Positions 46,851-57,652 of a stretch of 64,000 nucleotides of DNA are shown in pieces. The stretch comes from Hypericum androsaemum. Its lineage: Eukaryota; Streptophyta; Magnoliopsida; Malpighiales; Hypericaceae. The notes below the pieces were generated by a model that was given only the letters and a program-made list of their open reading frames with translations, did no database searches and had not been told where the DNA came from. Numbering within the stretch: the first letter of the stretch is position 1; every line of letters starts with the position of its first letter. The stretch lies in assembly GCA_963995505.1 (NCBI GenBank), contig OZ023194.1:14752428-14816427 (forward strand), given 5' to 3'. The position numbers and the translations under genes were made by a program.

Positions 46851-47367
46851 AATATTGTTAATTTAATCTGAACCTTCCATTAAGAATTTGATGAACGTCC
46901 TGATTAATTCGAAGTATGTAAAGATGCTAATGCCAAATTATAACTATGATGAAGACTCGCTTACATGAAGTGTGAAATCAAATTATATAATTTCTTATCA
47001 TCAATCAATTTGGTATATTTCCGTATAAAACTTTTATAAATTATAGACGAAGCTACACACTAAACTAAAACACAAAAAACGGAAATTTAGGTCAATTCTC
47101 ATGTGTCAAAGTGTAAACTAATTCATGGTAGATAGGGAATCAAAAGGGAAAATATTAGTTCGGACAAGATTATTCGAGTCCAACAATTCTGTAACAGCTG
47201 TGTCCTATTGTAGGTAAACTGATTTTGAGCGATGAACTCCCAATTCACAATCTGGCACAATCAATAGGAACGAATGACTAAGAATTAACCTCTTTCTGAT
47301 TATTCGTCTTTACTCTTGGAGGCGGGAGCCGACCACAATAATAATGCAGTTCGTACTTCGTGGCCAT
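46851..47367. other. AT-rich intergenic
   Basis: Between the copia element and a foldback element. Nothing recognised. Confidence 0.4.
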
Positions 47368-47377
47368 AATCTTTGGA

Positions 47378-48313
47378 GGATTTTTTCTGAAATTGGTAAA
47401 AAATATACATATTTTTTTTAAATAGGTAAAAATTAAACATATTTTCTAAATAGGTTGAAAGATTATTTAATATTAAAATATTTATTGTACACATGTCAGG
47501 AGATGGAAAAAAAAAATATATATAGTGGAGTCGTCATGTTGTCACGGCGCCTCCACTTAATTTTTTATTATTATTTTATTTCGAATGAAAATTTATCGAT
47601 ACCGAATTTAATCGTTGTATCGTAAATTTATCTCTAAATTTATCGATATATATTATTTTAGAATAATGCGAATAGAGATAAATATTTATTCATGAATTTA
47701 ATCGTCTAAATTTATCTCTACTCGCATTATTCTAAAATAATATATATATCGATAAATTTAGGAATAAAAAAAATTAGTTGGAGGTGCCAACTTGTTAATT
47801 GGTAAATTTATATCACCAAAAAAATATTTATTTAGTCATAGAATGATCTGAATTTATATATATCGATAAATTTAATTGTTATATCGTAAATTTATCCAAG
47901 TACTAAATCATCTGAATTTATCGATATATTATATTAGTATAATGACAATAATTAATTTATAATAGTATATTAAATTTATGATACAACAATATCGAATTAT
48001 ATCGGTACCTTTCAAAAAATGATATCGAATTACGATATAACGTAAAGTTATCGATACCGAATTTACGATACAACGATTTAAACATTGTCATTATACTAAT
48101 ATATAACGATTTACCGAGTTTGGAATAAATTTACGATACAACGATTAAATTCCGTATCGATAAATTTTCATTCGAAACAAAATAAAAAAAATTAAGTGGA
48201 GGGCGTCTCCTTCAAAATGTTTTAATATTAAATAATCTTTCAACCTAGGAATATGTATAACTTTTTGCCTAGGAAAAATATGTATATTTTTTGTCCATTT
48301 CAGAAAAAATCCC
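47378..48313. mobile_element. AT-rich long-TIR foldback element (MULE-like)
   Basis: TSD AATCTTTGGA (10 bp) at 47368-47377 and 48314-48323. Arms of about 230-270 bp begin GGATTTTTTCTGAAAT, with a partner ending in ATTTCAGAAAAAATCCC. They share TCGAATGAAAATTTATCGAT and CTCCACTTAA. The centre is built of repeated ATCGATAAATTTA and TACGATACAACGAT motifs in both orientations. No coding sequence. Confidence 0.75.
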
Positions 48314-48784
48314 AATCTTTGGAGCATTTTTCTTTTTACCTCAAATCCAATTGTTTTTCTAAATCTGTTAAAAAAATATAAGTGTTTGTCTAAAGAAATT
48401 AAGACAACCAACAAACTAAAAATAGATTAAATTGGCCAAAAAATAAATTTAAATATAATGTAGTTATATTAAAAATTTTATTGGTTAAAATTTCAATTCA
48501 ATTTATCGCCATTATCATATTGCTAATTTACCAAGATAGTTGTAACTTGCAAATGTGTTGTGCTCATTTTTAAATATAAAATACTCGCTGTATTATATTC
48601 TCAGTTGGATTTTTTTTTCTTCATCGTAGTATAGAGCAGGTTGAAAGTCTCACGATCCCTTATCATAGTAAGATGACAAAAGTCAATAAGATAATCTTAA
48701 AATTTTTAAATAGATACATAAATTCTAACTAAGTAAACACCGATTAGTCTAATTAGGGTACTACCTTAGTACCAACTAATTATA

Positions 48785-50081
48785 GGGAAAATTACACTCA
48801 GGTCCCTGTAGTTTGGCGTCCCTCCCACTGGGGTCCCTGTATTTCCGAAATCGTTCCTGACGTCCCCAAAGTTTAGTTTTATCAACTCTTGGGTCCCTGA
48901 CAGCTCTTTTTTCATTTTTTGTTCTGAAAATGACCAAAATACCCTTAAACAAAAACAAACAAAAAACTTACATTCTTCAACCTCTTGAACACTATGAACA
49001 CTAACCAAGAAGACAAGAACATCAAACCCATAAATCAACCAGAGCTTCAATCGATTTGGACGGCGGTCCCTCTCCCCAATCGATTTGGATGGCGGTGCCG
49101 GCAAGGCAACAAGGACAGTGAAACGACTCCTACACCGTCAACTTGTACTCCCCAGGCCGCTCCGGCCCCACATTCCTTACCGAGGAGGTGGACGGCGTCC
49201 CCTTCCCTGTGAAATCAAGACACAAGGCCGGCTTATGAAACTCTGACCACCGACTTAGCGGCCCCAACCACTGGCTTTCATGGCCACCCCGACCACCGAC
49301 TTCCATGGCCACCCCGACCACCGGCTTGGCAACAATTAAATCGACTACGACACTTGAACCAGATGGTGTTCACGGACCCCAACCTAGTCTGACCCACTCC
49401 CGACGTTCTCTGACCTTGAACCAGTGCCTCCGTCCCGATCAACATCTTCTCCGGTGACCAACGCCATCCTGGGTTCTCGTCGCCGTCCAAATAACTGGCC
49501 AAACAACTCGCTCAAAGGTTTATGGGTTTGTTCGCCGATTAGGATTTCTGGGATTGTTCGCCGATGAAGATTTAGCCAACCGTTGTCGGTCTCGTCGTTC
49601 ATGACGGTGAAGTCGACAGCTCCCACCGACGGCATCGCGTCAAAACAGCTTTGCGTCGAAACGACATCGTGAATGCAGAGCTTTCTGTCATGGTTAATTG
49701 ATTAATCTAGATAGTTTAAGAACCCTAACCCCCAAATCAGAATTTTTTATTCAGGGGAACAAGTTCAATCCCTCTAAGTTTCAAGCCTTTATTTGTGTTC
49801 TATTTCAATCCCTCTAATTGATTATTGTTCAATTTTTGGTTGATTTTTGGGTTCGATGTTCTTGGTTGGTGTTTATAGTGTTCAAATGTTGAAGAATGTA
49901 ATTTTTTTATTTTTTGTTTAAGGGTATTTTGGTCATTTTCATGACCAAAAATGAAAAAAGAGCCGTCAGGGACCCGAGAGTTGATAAAACCAAACTTCAG
50001 GGACGTTAGGAACGCTTTTGAAAATGCAAGGACCCCAGAGGGAGGGACGCCAAACTACAGGGACCTGAGCATAATTTTTTC
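48785..50081. mobile_element. MULE with GC-rich interior, probable Pack-MULE
   Basis: Arms of about 250 bp (48785-49040, 49830-50081) share CAGGTCCCTGTAGTTTGGCG, GGGTCCCTGAC and AAATGACCAAAATACCCTTA. Flanks CTAATTATA (48776-48784) and ATAATTATA (50082-50090) agree at 8/9. The interior (about 49050-49700) is GC-rich with several frames, the best on the minus strand at 49384-49635 (FTVMNDETDNGWLNLHRR). This looks like captured coding DNA, but the donor was not identified. Confidence 0.75.
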
Positions 50082-50487
50082 ATAATTATATCCAAGAGCT
50101 CAAATTACCAGTCCTTTCAAAAAGAGCTCAAATTAGCCAAAACTAGTAAATTACCTCAACACCGAGGCAATAAATATGAAAAAAAATAATTAGCGAGCTG
50201 ACAGCCCCAAGTCTAAACAAGACAAACTAGAAGGTCTTTGTCTGCTCAACCACCACATCTCCATTAACGCCCCCCTGGACCCGCAGAGAAAGCTCCCTTT
50301 TGCTCTCTAATTCACTCACCTTTATTCACGGGATTCCATCTCACTCTGTCTTAATTATTAACTCCCTAAAACCTCAGAACCCCTACTAGCATACGAGGTT
50401 GGAGGACTCAAACATACGCCTCGTTATTAGACCAAATGACGGGATAGTGAGGAAGCTTCACAGGCAGGAGTTGTGCTGTAACCGAAG

Positions 50488-53400
50488 ATGAGGGAGACGG
50501 ATCACATGCAGCCGAGAACACAGAGGCTTGCCGCGCAATTGCATGCCCACCTCGCCGACGCCATCCGGCAGCGCCCGCTGGTGAAGGTGCCGGCCCGTTC
50601 CTCTGCCGTATTCCTCATCGTCATCTTCCTCCTCGCCGGCGCGTTCATCACCACGCGCTTCCTCGACTCCACCGCCGTAAGTGCCTACGTCACCCGCTCC
50701 TTGACTTTTTTTTTTCTTTCTTCCATGAATTGCGAGGCTTATCCTAGCGTGTTTGGACTCTCTCTTGGATCCAGACAACCGGTCGTCTTTTGCGACTCGC
50801 ACGTTCTTCGAGTTCCACGACGTGTGTCAAAATTTTAAAAAAATGTCGGGAAATAATTGTTTTTTAGGTATACCTCCAGGCTCCAGCTATCATTGACGCA
50901 TGTTATACGTCAATTAATTAATTAAGGGCAAACTTTAATATACTAAAATGCAATTAGACGTACTTTTAACTGTGTGTTTTATAGTTCGAATTATATTGAT
51001 GTAGATTTTGCGTTTCACACAACAATATATGTAATTAATATTTTCATCCACGATATTTAACGATAAAATATTTGATTAATACTTTTATCCATTTTGTTTG
51101 TATTCGGATATTTATTAAGTCGTATAATTTAAGTTCTTGATGAATATAATTTTTGAATGATGATAAATTCTGTGCAAGTATTTTACAAATTAGCTTATTT
51201 GTCAAAATAGTTTCTATGTGTTGGATGATGGAATTAAGTAGATATCACCAAAGCATTAAATGAGAAGTTTTTGTTACAATTTTTTCGAGCTATAAAGTAT
51301 CAAAGTGATTTTTTTCAATTAATTAATTAAATGATCATCACTGTGGAGCTTAGTAGCTTAGTGCAGAACCATTAACATGAATGGTCATCGTGTATTCTCT
51401 GGCCAAAAAAGTATCATTAAGTAATTGATTTCTTTTGAGGAATATTGATTAAATAATTACGGAGAGGAAGATTCCAGTGCGTCCTAACATGTGACGCCGG
51501 TGTCGGTAGCCAACTTGTTTTTAAAGTTAATTTTGCATAGCGTTGAAACCTTGTCACCTCTTCTATGTGGGGACCTGTGCCTTTGGACTTTTATTTGCAG
51601 CAGGCGGGGGTTACAATGGTCTCCGGCACACCTACCCTTGTGTTTTTACATCAATTAATTCAGAATTCTAAATAAGTAGTACATAAATTTTAACAATAAT
51701 ATTTACTATTGTTGCATTCTAAAATATTTAAACTTAAATTTTTTAATTAAACAAAATAATTTTTTTGTCAATTGTCCATTGAACGCTCACCCTTTTGTGT
51801 CTCTTGAGAATTTTCTTGTATAATTAATTCATTCGGCTCAGCAAATGGTAAGCAAGTAATCTAAATTTTCGTTTGTTATAATTTTTATATTTAAATTAAA
51901 TTTAGAAATTGAGGGTCATGCAGATAAATTCACTTTATTATCATGTTAGATACTCGTGTAACACAAATTCAAATAGAATTGTAGAGAGATGTTATATTAT
52001 TAACACATGTTCGGTATCATATTTGTGGACGGATCATTCGGGTTTTAAACTTTTGGGCTTCTGGTATACAGGTCGTTGTCGAGGGCCCAGCCCAGAAGCC
52101 CATCGCAAGCGGCAAGTCAACAACGACAAGCCCAAACAAAGCCCAGTACCCGCTCGACTGCACTACGCTCAACCGCACCCGATCCTGCCCCAATAACTAC
52201 CCATCCTCCTCCGCCGCATCAGATCCCAACGGCCCACCTCCCGCCACGTGTCCTGACTACTTCCGCTGGATCCACGAGGATCTGCGCCCATGGGCCCACA
52301 CGGGGATCACGAGGGAGACGCTGGAGAGGGCGAAACGGACGGCGAACTTCCGGCTGGTGATCGTCAACGGGCGGGCATACGTGGAGCGGTTCCAGAGGGC
52401 GTTCCAGACGAGGGACGTATTTACGCTGTGGGGGATCCTACAGCTGTTGCGTAGGTATCCCGGGAAGGTGCCGGATCTGGAGCTGATGTTTGACTGCGTT
52501 GACTGGCCAGTCGTCCGGTCGGCGGAGTTCGCCGGGGCCGGTAAGCCGGACCCGCCGCCGTTGTTCCGGTACTGCGGGGACGATGAGACGATGGACATTG
52601 TGTTCCCTGATTGGTCCTTCTGGGGTTGGTGCGTATCCTAAACCAAGCTTCTAAGTTTTGAGGTTATATTCGGCCAACAAATCGAGATTCGAGCCGAGTA
52701 ACTGTATCTTCTTGATGCTGGTTTTGTAGGGCAGAGATCAATATAAAGCCATGGGATCAATTGTTGAAGGACTTGAAAGAAGGGAACGAGCGTACCAGAT
52801 GGATTGACAGGGAACCTTACGCGTACTGGAAGGGGAATCCGGCCGTTGCGGCGACCAGGCAAGACCTCATGAAATGCAATGTCTCCGACAAGGAGGACTG
52901 GAACGCTCGTGTATACGCGCAGGACTGGGGTCAGGAGTCGCAGCAAGGTTACAAGAACTCGGACTTGGCAAGCCAATGCATTCACCGGTCGGTAATCGTT
53001 TCTCTCGCGATTAGAGTTCATAGCGCTGTGACTGCCGTGTCCATGTTTGGCTAATGGCTTAGCGTTTGTGCTCAGGTATAAGATCTACATCGAAGGATCG
53101 GCTTGGTCGGTCAGCGAGAAGTACATTCTCGCGTGCGATTCACTTGCTTTACTTGTAAAGCCTCACTACTATGACTTCTTCACAAGGGGTTTGCAGCCAA
53201 TTAAGCACTACTGGCCTATAAAAGAGGACGACAAGTGCCGATCCATCAAGTATGCTGTCAATTGGGGTAACAGCCACAAGCGGAAGGTAAATTGATATGA
53301 TCACGAGTGTTGATCGCTACTATTACAACTTATTTTCACTGGATTGCTTATAAGAAACAACCGATTAGCCGTCTCTCATTCTTCTTGCGCGGGGTCCTGC

Positions 53401-53768
53401 TGATATCGTTGCAGGCTCAAGAGATGGGGAAAGCTGCAAGCAAATTCATCCAAGATGAGTTAAAGATGGACATTGTGTATGACTACATGTTCCATCTCTT
53501 GAGTGCATACGCTAAGCTTCTGACATTCAAGCCAGTCATACCCCCAAAAGCGGTGGAGTACTGCGCGGAGACAATGGCTTGCAAGGCGGAAGGGCCCGTT
53601 AAGGAGTTCATGACGGAATCTATGGTGATGAGTCCCGCAGAGGCAAGCGCCTGCACTATGCCTCCACCGTATGACCCTCCATCTCTCCACGCTTCTTTGG
53701 CAAGAAAAGACACTTTGGTAAAACAAGTTGAGTCTTGGGAGCAGAAGTATTATGGCAGTCAGATATAG
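50488..53768 (+). CDS. O-glucosyltransferase rumi-like protein (CAP10/DUF821, GT90)
   Basis: Exons 50488-50676, 52072-52628, 52730-52987, 53076-53286 and 53415-53768, with GT-AG introns and matching phases, give 522 residues. Intron 1 is 1395 bp, the others about 90-130 bp. Residues ~38-60 (SSAVFLIVIFLLAGAF) form a type II membrane anchor, so the catalytic domain should lie in the Golgi or ER lumen. The CAP10 domain covers the rest: CPDYFRWIHEDLRPW, FRLVIVNGRAYVE, FPDWSFWGWAEINIKPW, YWKGNP, YIEGSAWSVSEKYILACDS and HYYDFFTRGL. Conserved cysteines suggest disulphides. In animals rumi puts O-glucose on EGF repeats; plant substrates are different and poorly known, probably cell-wall or glycoprotein sugars. 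The gene appears intact. Confidence 0.92.
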
Positions 53769-53916
53769 GTATACTGATAAATTATAGGGCAAAATCAAGC
53801 AACCATATAGTTTTGTTATTGATTCCTTTCTTGATTAATAATAAGATGAGGGTTTTTTCTTTCTCCTGCTCAATACTTGCAAGTTGCATCGGTACAAATT
53901 TTGAAATGTTAAGTCT

Positions 53917-53922
53917 AATAAA
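53917..53922 (+). other. candidate polyadenylation signal (AATAAA)
   Basis: AATAAA 149 bp after the glucosyltransferase stop codon, in AT-rich sequence. Confidence 0.5.
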
Positions 53923-54150
53923 GACGTAAATTAGAAGGAACGTTTTATCGTCACGTCATGTGTAATGTGATTCCGAGACGACCGTGTCAAACTATTAATC
54001 GTCGAGATTACCACATTGTCACATTGATTGTGTCTGAGAAACTTTATTGATTTTAAACGTAAACTTCATCTGATCTTTAAGAAATGATAAACTTTTTCTT
54101 GTTGGTAGGATGAGGGGGTTTCCTATTGCATTTTTTGTTTTGTGGAATGG

Positions 54151-54415
54151 TGTAATGTCCTTGAATTAAGGGATTAGAATTCAAGAACCCTAATTGGTAG
54201 AAAATTGGGGAAAAGAGAGATTGAGATAGAAAGAGAAGAGAAGGTAGAGGAAGAAACGATCAGTTTCTTTTAGGATTGTTGTCAAAATATCCGAATCGTC
54301 CCTACAGTTACATTGACTACTATTTATATTCCTATATAAGGCGGCTTATGTGGCTTATTACAAAGCAGTCCCTAAACTCTTGCTAATGCTCCCTCAAGTC
54401 CTCGGGTACATTACA
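54151..54415 (-). repeat. 3' LTR of gag-only element
   Basis: 265 bp. A TATATAAGG TATA-like motif lies near 54333-54341 as written on +. Confidence 0.92.
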
Positions 54416-54985
54416 ACTCCCTCCTTCAAAAGAACCTTGTCCTCGAGGTTCAAGGAACATCAAAAGTGAAACACTGAACTCGTCCGTGTACTATAGCTGC
54501 TCGTTGAACCGTAGTGGAACTCCTAGTGCACCTTGCAGTCAAGTCACGTGTCATTGTTTGATCTCTGCAATGCTGTGTAAAACTGTAGACTTGTAGCAAC
54601 TCAAGTAATGTCTCTCTGCTGCAGTAAAGCTTGCAAGAGCTTGTAATTCTGCACCAGCCCCTCTCACAACACAAACGTCTCGCCACGCATAAAGGTCTGT
54701 CTGAAAATAAGAAGAAAACTGCCACCCTCCTAAAGTTGGTTGATCTGCAGAAGTTGACAACTGCAAAATTGCAGCGAATGATGGCTGCTGTAAAATTGAA
54801 GCACGGGAGGCACATGTAGCAGTTTGCAGTGCTGCTGCTACACCCATTTCTAGTCCTGCAATTATAAGGATTGCAACCGGTGTTGAACTTGCAGTAACCC
54901 TTACAGGAGATTGCTGCAGAGTTGCAGAGATCATGCGTTTAAGAAGTTGTTGCATAGTTGAAAGGACCAACAGATTTGCATAAAA
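54416..54985 (-). other. TGCA-rich non-coding tract of the gag-only element
   Basis: Between the gag stop and the 3' LTR the sequence is strewn with CTGCAA/TTGCAG words (about twenty TGCA cores between 54530 and 55080). Frames here (for example 139 codons at 54551-54970, minus) reflect this bias (repeated LQ/LQQ) and have no motif. Just before the polypurine tract, minus-strand codons read roughly DEDKVLL, like the end of a Gypsy pol leader. Confidence 0.45.
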
Positions 54986-56656
54986 TTACAGGTCTGCATC
55001 AAATGGCAAAACTGCAGCAGATGAAGAACCGGCATCTGTAAAAATTACAAACATGGGATCTGCAGCAATCTGAAGACTTATAGCTTCCTTCTGTCCTTGT
55101 ACCAAATAAACTTCTTCTTCAATATCTTCCTTCTTAGTCCTTAGAATCTGGAACTGGCATTGCATCAACAATCTTGCATAAGCTGTAACAATTTCAACAT
55201 TATGCATAGCCAAGGATCTCAAAAAATACTCATCTTCAAGCAACGAGTTCACTAAGTTCTTCAACCCACGGGATACCCAAGATTGATCGTAGAAAACTTC
55301 AGGATATTGTAAAGTAGAGATGGTTGTTTCCCTCCACTTCGAATTCAGATTTATCAGCAAAGATGACAAAATACTTTGTGGATCAGCCACCATGTCTCGA
55401 AGTAGTAAAGTCAACACTGGCTTTTCCTTAACAAATTGTGGAGAATTGCACATCTTCCTGTCAAGAACATATTTTCCCATCTCAATATCACAACTAAAGC
55501 TGTAACTCATACATGTTAAACCAATTACATCCACTCCATCTGTCAAACCAGTTACATTAAATCCACCTTCTTTATTAGCCTCACAAAGAAATTGAATCTC
55601 TTCGTCACCAACTCCGAATGCCAATTCCATTACGGAATCCAACAGAAGTTCTAACACTACAAAATCTTTTATGTCACAAGAAACTTGATCAAGCTTATAG
55701 TTAACCCGGTCTGAATCAACGCAAGGCCCCAACTCATCCTCACTTAAACAACTCAGTTCCACCTCTTTAGTTGCTCCAGAATCATCAGGCGGCTTAGATT
55801 TCACGTCAAAATCCAGGGTGAAGTTACTTCCCACCAATGAGTGCAATTCACCAATTTTGTGGGCAACATCAAAGTCTCCTGGATCCCAACTCTTATTTGC
55901 CTCACCTCGGAAGTCCAACGACTTCAATGTCCTTTCTTTTCTCAGCACAATTACCAACAATCTCACAAGAATCCCTACGGTAAAACCATCAAGCCTTTCT
56001 AATTCTTTCTGTGCTTGATCTTCATCATCCTGTATGTTGGATTCACCTTCAAGCACCACCACGTCTAACTTCTTTAGAATTTCAGAATCAGATTCGTTGT
56101 TGGATTTTCCCTCAAAGTCGTAGAAATCCTCAACAAGACTAGAAAAATCAGGCTGGACCAACAAGACCCCATCAAAGTCCGAATCTTGGTCATTAACCTC
56201 CTGTCTTTCCTCAGTTGATTCACAACCCACTGATTCATCAACATTCTCGTCATCATCCTCAAACCGCTCGCATAAAGCATCCGAAAATTTATCCCAGTAA
56301 TCTTCTTCGTTGCCGTCAAAGGACCATGTCGAGAACCATTCTTTTGCCCTACCGACCAACAAATCCGCCACTAAACTAAATTGGTAAATCTCCACAGCTT
56401 GGTAAACATCGAAGTACTCCTCACAACCGTCAATCCAATCTTCCGGATTAACACCCGAAAAAGAAGGAAGACTAGGAAACCCCCTTTGAGATAAGAAAGT
56501 GTTTACCTTGTTCGGGTGAATTTTCAACGCCCACTCGTCCAAGAACCCATCCAAGAACTGATTCCGGGGAGCCTCCATATCACACCTCTGACCCACGAAC
56601 GTTTGGTCTTTCGCCAATGTGAAAACCCCACGCTCCAGCCTCGTTAACTTCTCCAA
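54986..56656 (-). CDS. gag-like protein of the gag-only retrotransposon
   Basis: An uninterrupted 556-codon frame begins with an ATG at 56656, about 60 bp from the primer binding site. About residues 60-150 form a Retrotrans_gag-like capsid domain (NPEDWIDGCEEYFDVYQ, LVADLLVGRAKEWFSTW, FSDALCERF). The remaining ~400 residues are strongly acidic (many Asp/Glu), with Leu-rich helices and no zinc knuckle, protease or known enzyme motif. A gag start upstream of the conserved domain is normal, but the long acidic C-terminus is not something I recognise. It may assemble particles for RNA packaging while relying on another element for replication; this is inference. The open frame agrees with recent activity. 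Confidence 0.8.
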   Translation of the reverse strand: MEKLTRLERGVFTLAKDQTFVGQRCDMEAPRNQFLDGFLDEWALKIHPNKVNTFLSQRGFPSLPSFSGVNPEDWIDGCEEYFDVYQAVEIYQFSLVADLLVGRAKEWFSTWSFDGNEEDYWDKFSDALCERFEDDDENVDESVGCESTEERQEVNDQDSDFDGVLLVQPDFSSLVEDFYDFEGKSNNESDSEILKKLDVVVLEGESNIQDDEDQAQKELERLDGFTVGILVRLLVIVLRKERTLKSLDFRGEANKSWDPGDFDVAHKIGELHSLVGSNFTLDFDVKSKPPDDSGATKEVELSCLSEDELGPCVDSDRVNYKLDQVSCDIKDFVVLELLLDSVMELAFGVGDEEIQFLCEANKEGGFNVTGLTDGVDVIGLTCMSYSFSCDIEMGKYVLDRKMCNSPQFVKEKPVLTLLLRDMVADPQSILSSLLINLNSKWRETTISTLQYPEVFYDQSWVSRGLKNLVNSLLEDEYFLRSLAMHNVEIVTAYARLLMQCQFQILRTKKEDIEEEVYLVQGQKEAISLQIAADPMFVIFTDAGSSSAAVLPFDADL

Positions 56657-56728
56657 AAATGGTTGTCACAAAGCCCACGAATCGCACCACGTACGAAGCA
56701 ATCTGAGGAACGGAAAGCTCTGATACCA

Positions 56729-56993
56729 TGTAATGTCCTTGAATTAAGGGATTAGAATTCAAGAACCCTAATTGGTAGAAAATTGGGGAAAAGAGAGATT
56801 GAGATAGAAAGAGAAGAGAAGGTAGAGGAAGAAACGATCTGTTTCTTTTAGGATTGTTGTCAAAATATCCGAATCGTCCCTACAGTTACATTGACTACTA
56901 TTTATATTCCTATATAAGGCGGCTTATGTGGCTTATTACAAAGCAGTCCCTAAACTCTTGCTAATGCTCCCTCAAGTCCTCGGGTACATTACA
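56729..56993 (-). repeat. 5' LTR of gag-only element
   Basis: 265 bp, essentially identical to 54151-54415. Confidence 0.92.
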
Positions 56994-57029
56994 AATGGAG
57001 GGGCAAATGCCCCTAATATATAGAAATAA

Positions 57030-57515
57030 GGGAAAAGTCCACATTAGTATATTGTGGTTTGCTCGATTATCAGAGATAGGTTTGTGGTTTTAAACTCATC
57101 AAAAAGGGTCCTGTGTTTTCACGAGCTCATCAATTAAAGGCTCGAATAGCTCCCCGAGCCTAGTCAGCGTCCATTGGGCTCTCCACGTTAGAACAACATT
57201 GTTTTTAATCCTATGTGGCACGCCATGTAGGATTTTTTTCTACTCGAAAATGATGATGTGGGGTTGTTTGAAAATTTTAACTTGCCACGTCAGCATTTTC
57301 GAGTTAAAAAATCCTACGTGGCGTGCCACATAAGATTAAAAAAAATGTTGTTTCTGATGTGGAGAGCCCAATGGACGTTGACTAGGCTCGGGGAGCTATC
57401 TGAGCCTTTAATTGATGAGCCCGTGAAAACACAGGACTATTTTTGATGAGTTTGAAACCACAAACCTATCTCTGATAATCGAGCAAACCACAATGTACTA
57501 ATGTGGACTTTTCCC
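57030..57515. mobile_element. foldback MULE MITE with perfect 9-bp TSD
   Basis: 486 bp, nearly all inverted repeat (arms about 235 bp, GGGAAAAGTCCACATTAGTA at both ends, loop around 57265). TSD TAGAAATAA at 57021-57029 and 57516-57524. No coding sequence. It lies in the 3' UTR of the interrupted LINE. Confidence 0.92.
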
Positions 57516-57652
57516 TAGAAATAATGGCCATATACATCCTACTTAGTGCGGGGCTCTCTCTTAGCCTCTTGTGAGGTTGCGACTGTCGGCCTCGTCAAAA
57601 CCCTACCACAAGAAAACCCAGTGGGAGAAACTCGTAATAGGGAAAGAGTACC

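Larger units (their letters stand above)
54151..56993 (-). mobile_element. gag-only LTR retrotransposon (TR-GAG type), apparently recent
   Basis: LTRs 54151-54415 and 56729-56993 (265 bp, TGTAATGTCC...GTACATTACA) appear to differ at a single base (A/T in GAAACGATC(A/T)GTTTC). Perfect TSD AATGG (54146-54150, 56994-56998). On the minus strand a primer binding site TGGTATCAGAGC (56717-56728) abuts the 5' LTR, and a GAAGGAGGGAGT polypurine tract (about 54416-54427) abuts the 3' LTR. The only large frame is a 556-codon gag-like protein. No protease, reverse transcriptase or integrase sequence is present, so movement would need enzymes from another element. Confidence 0.92.

Noticed and set aside
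54551..54970. 139-codon minus frame in the gag-only element
   Set aside because: Translation reflects the TGCA-rich composition (LQ repeats), with no motif and no link to the gag frame.
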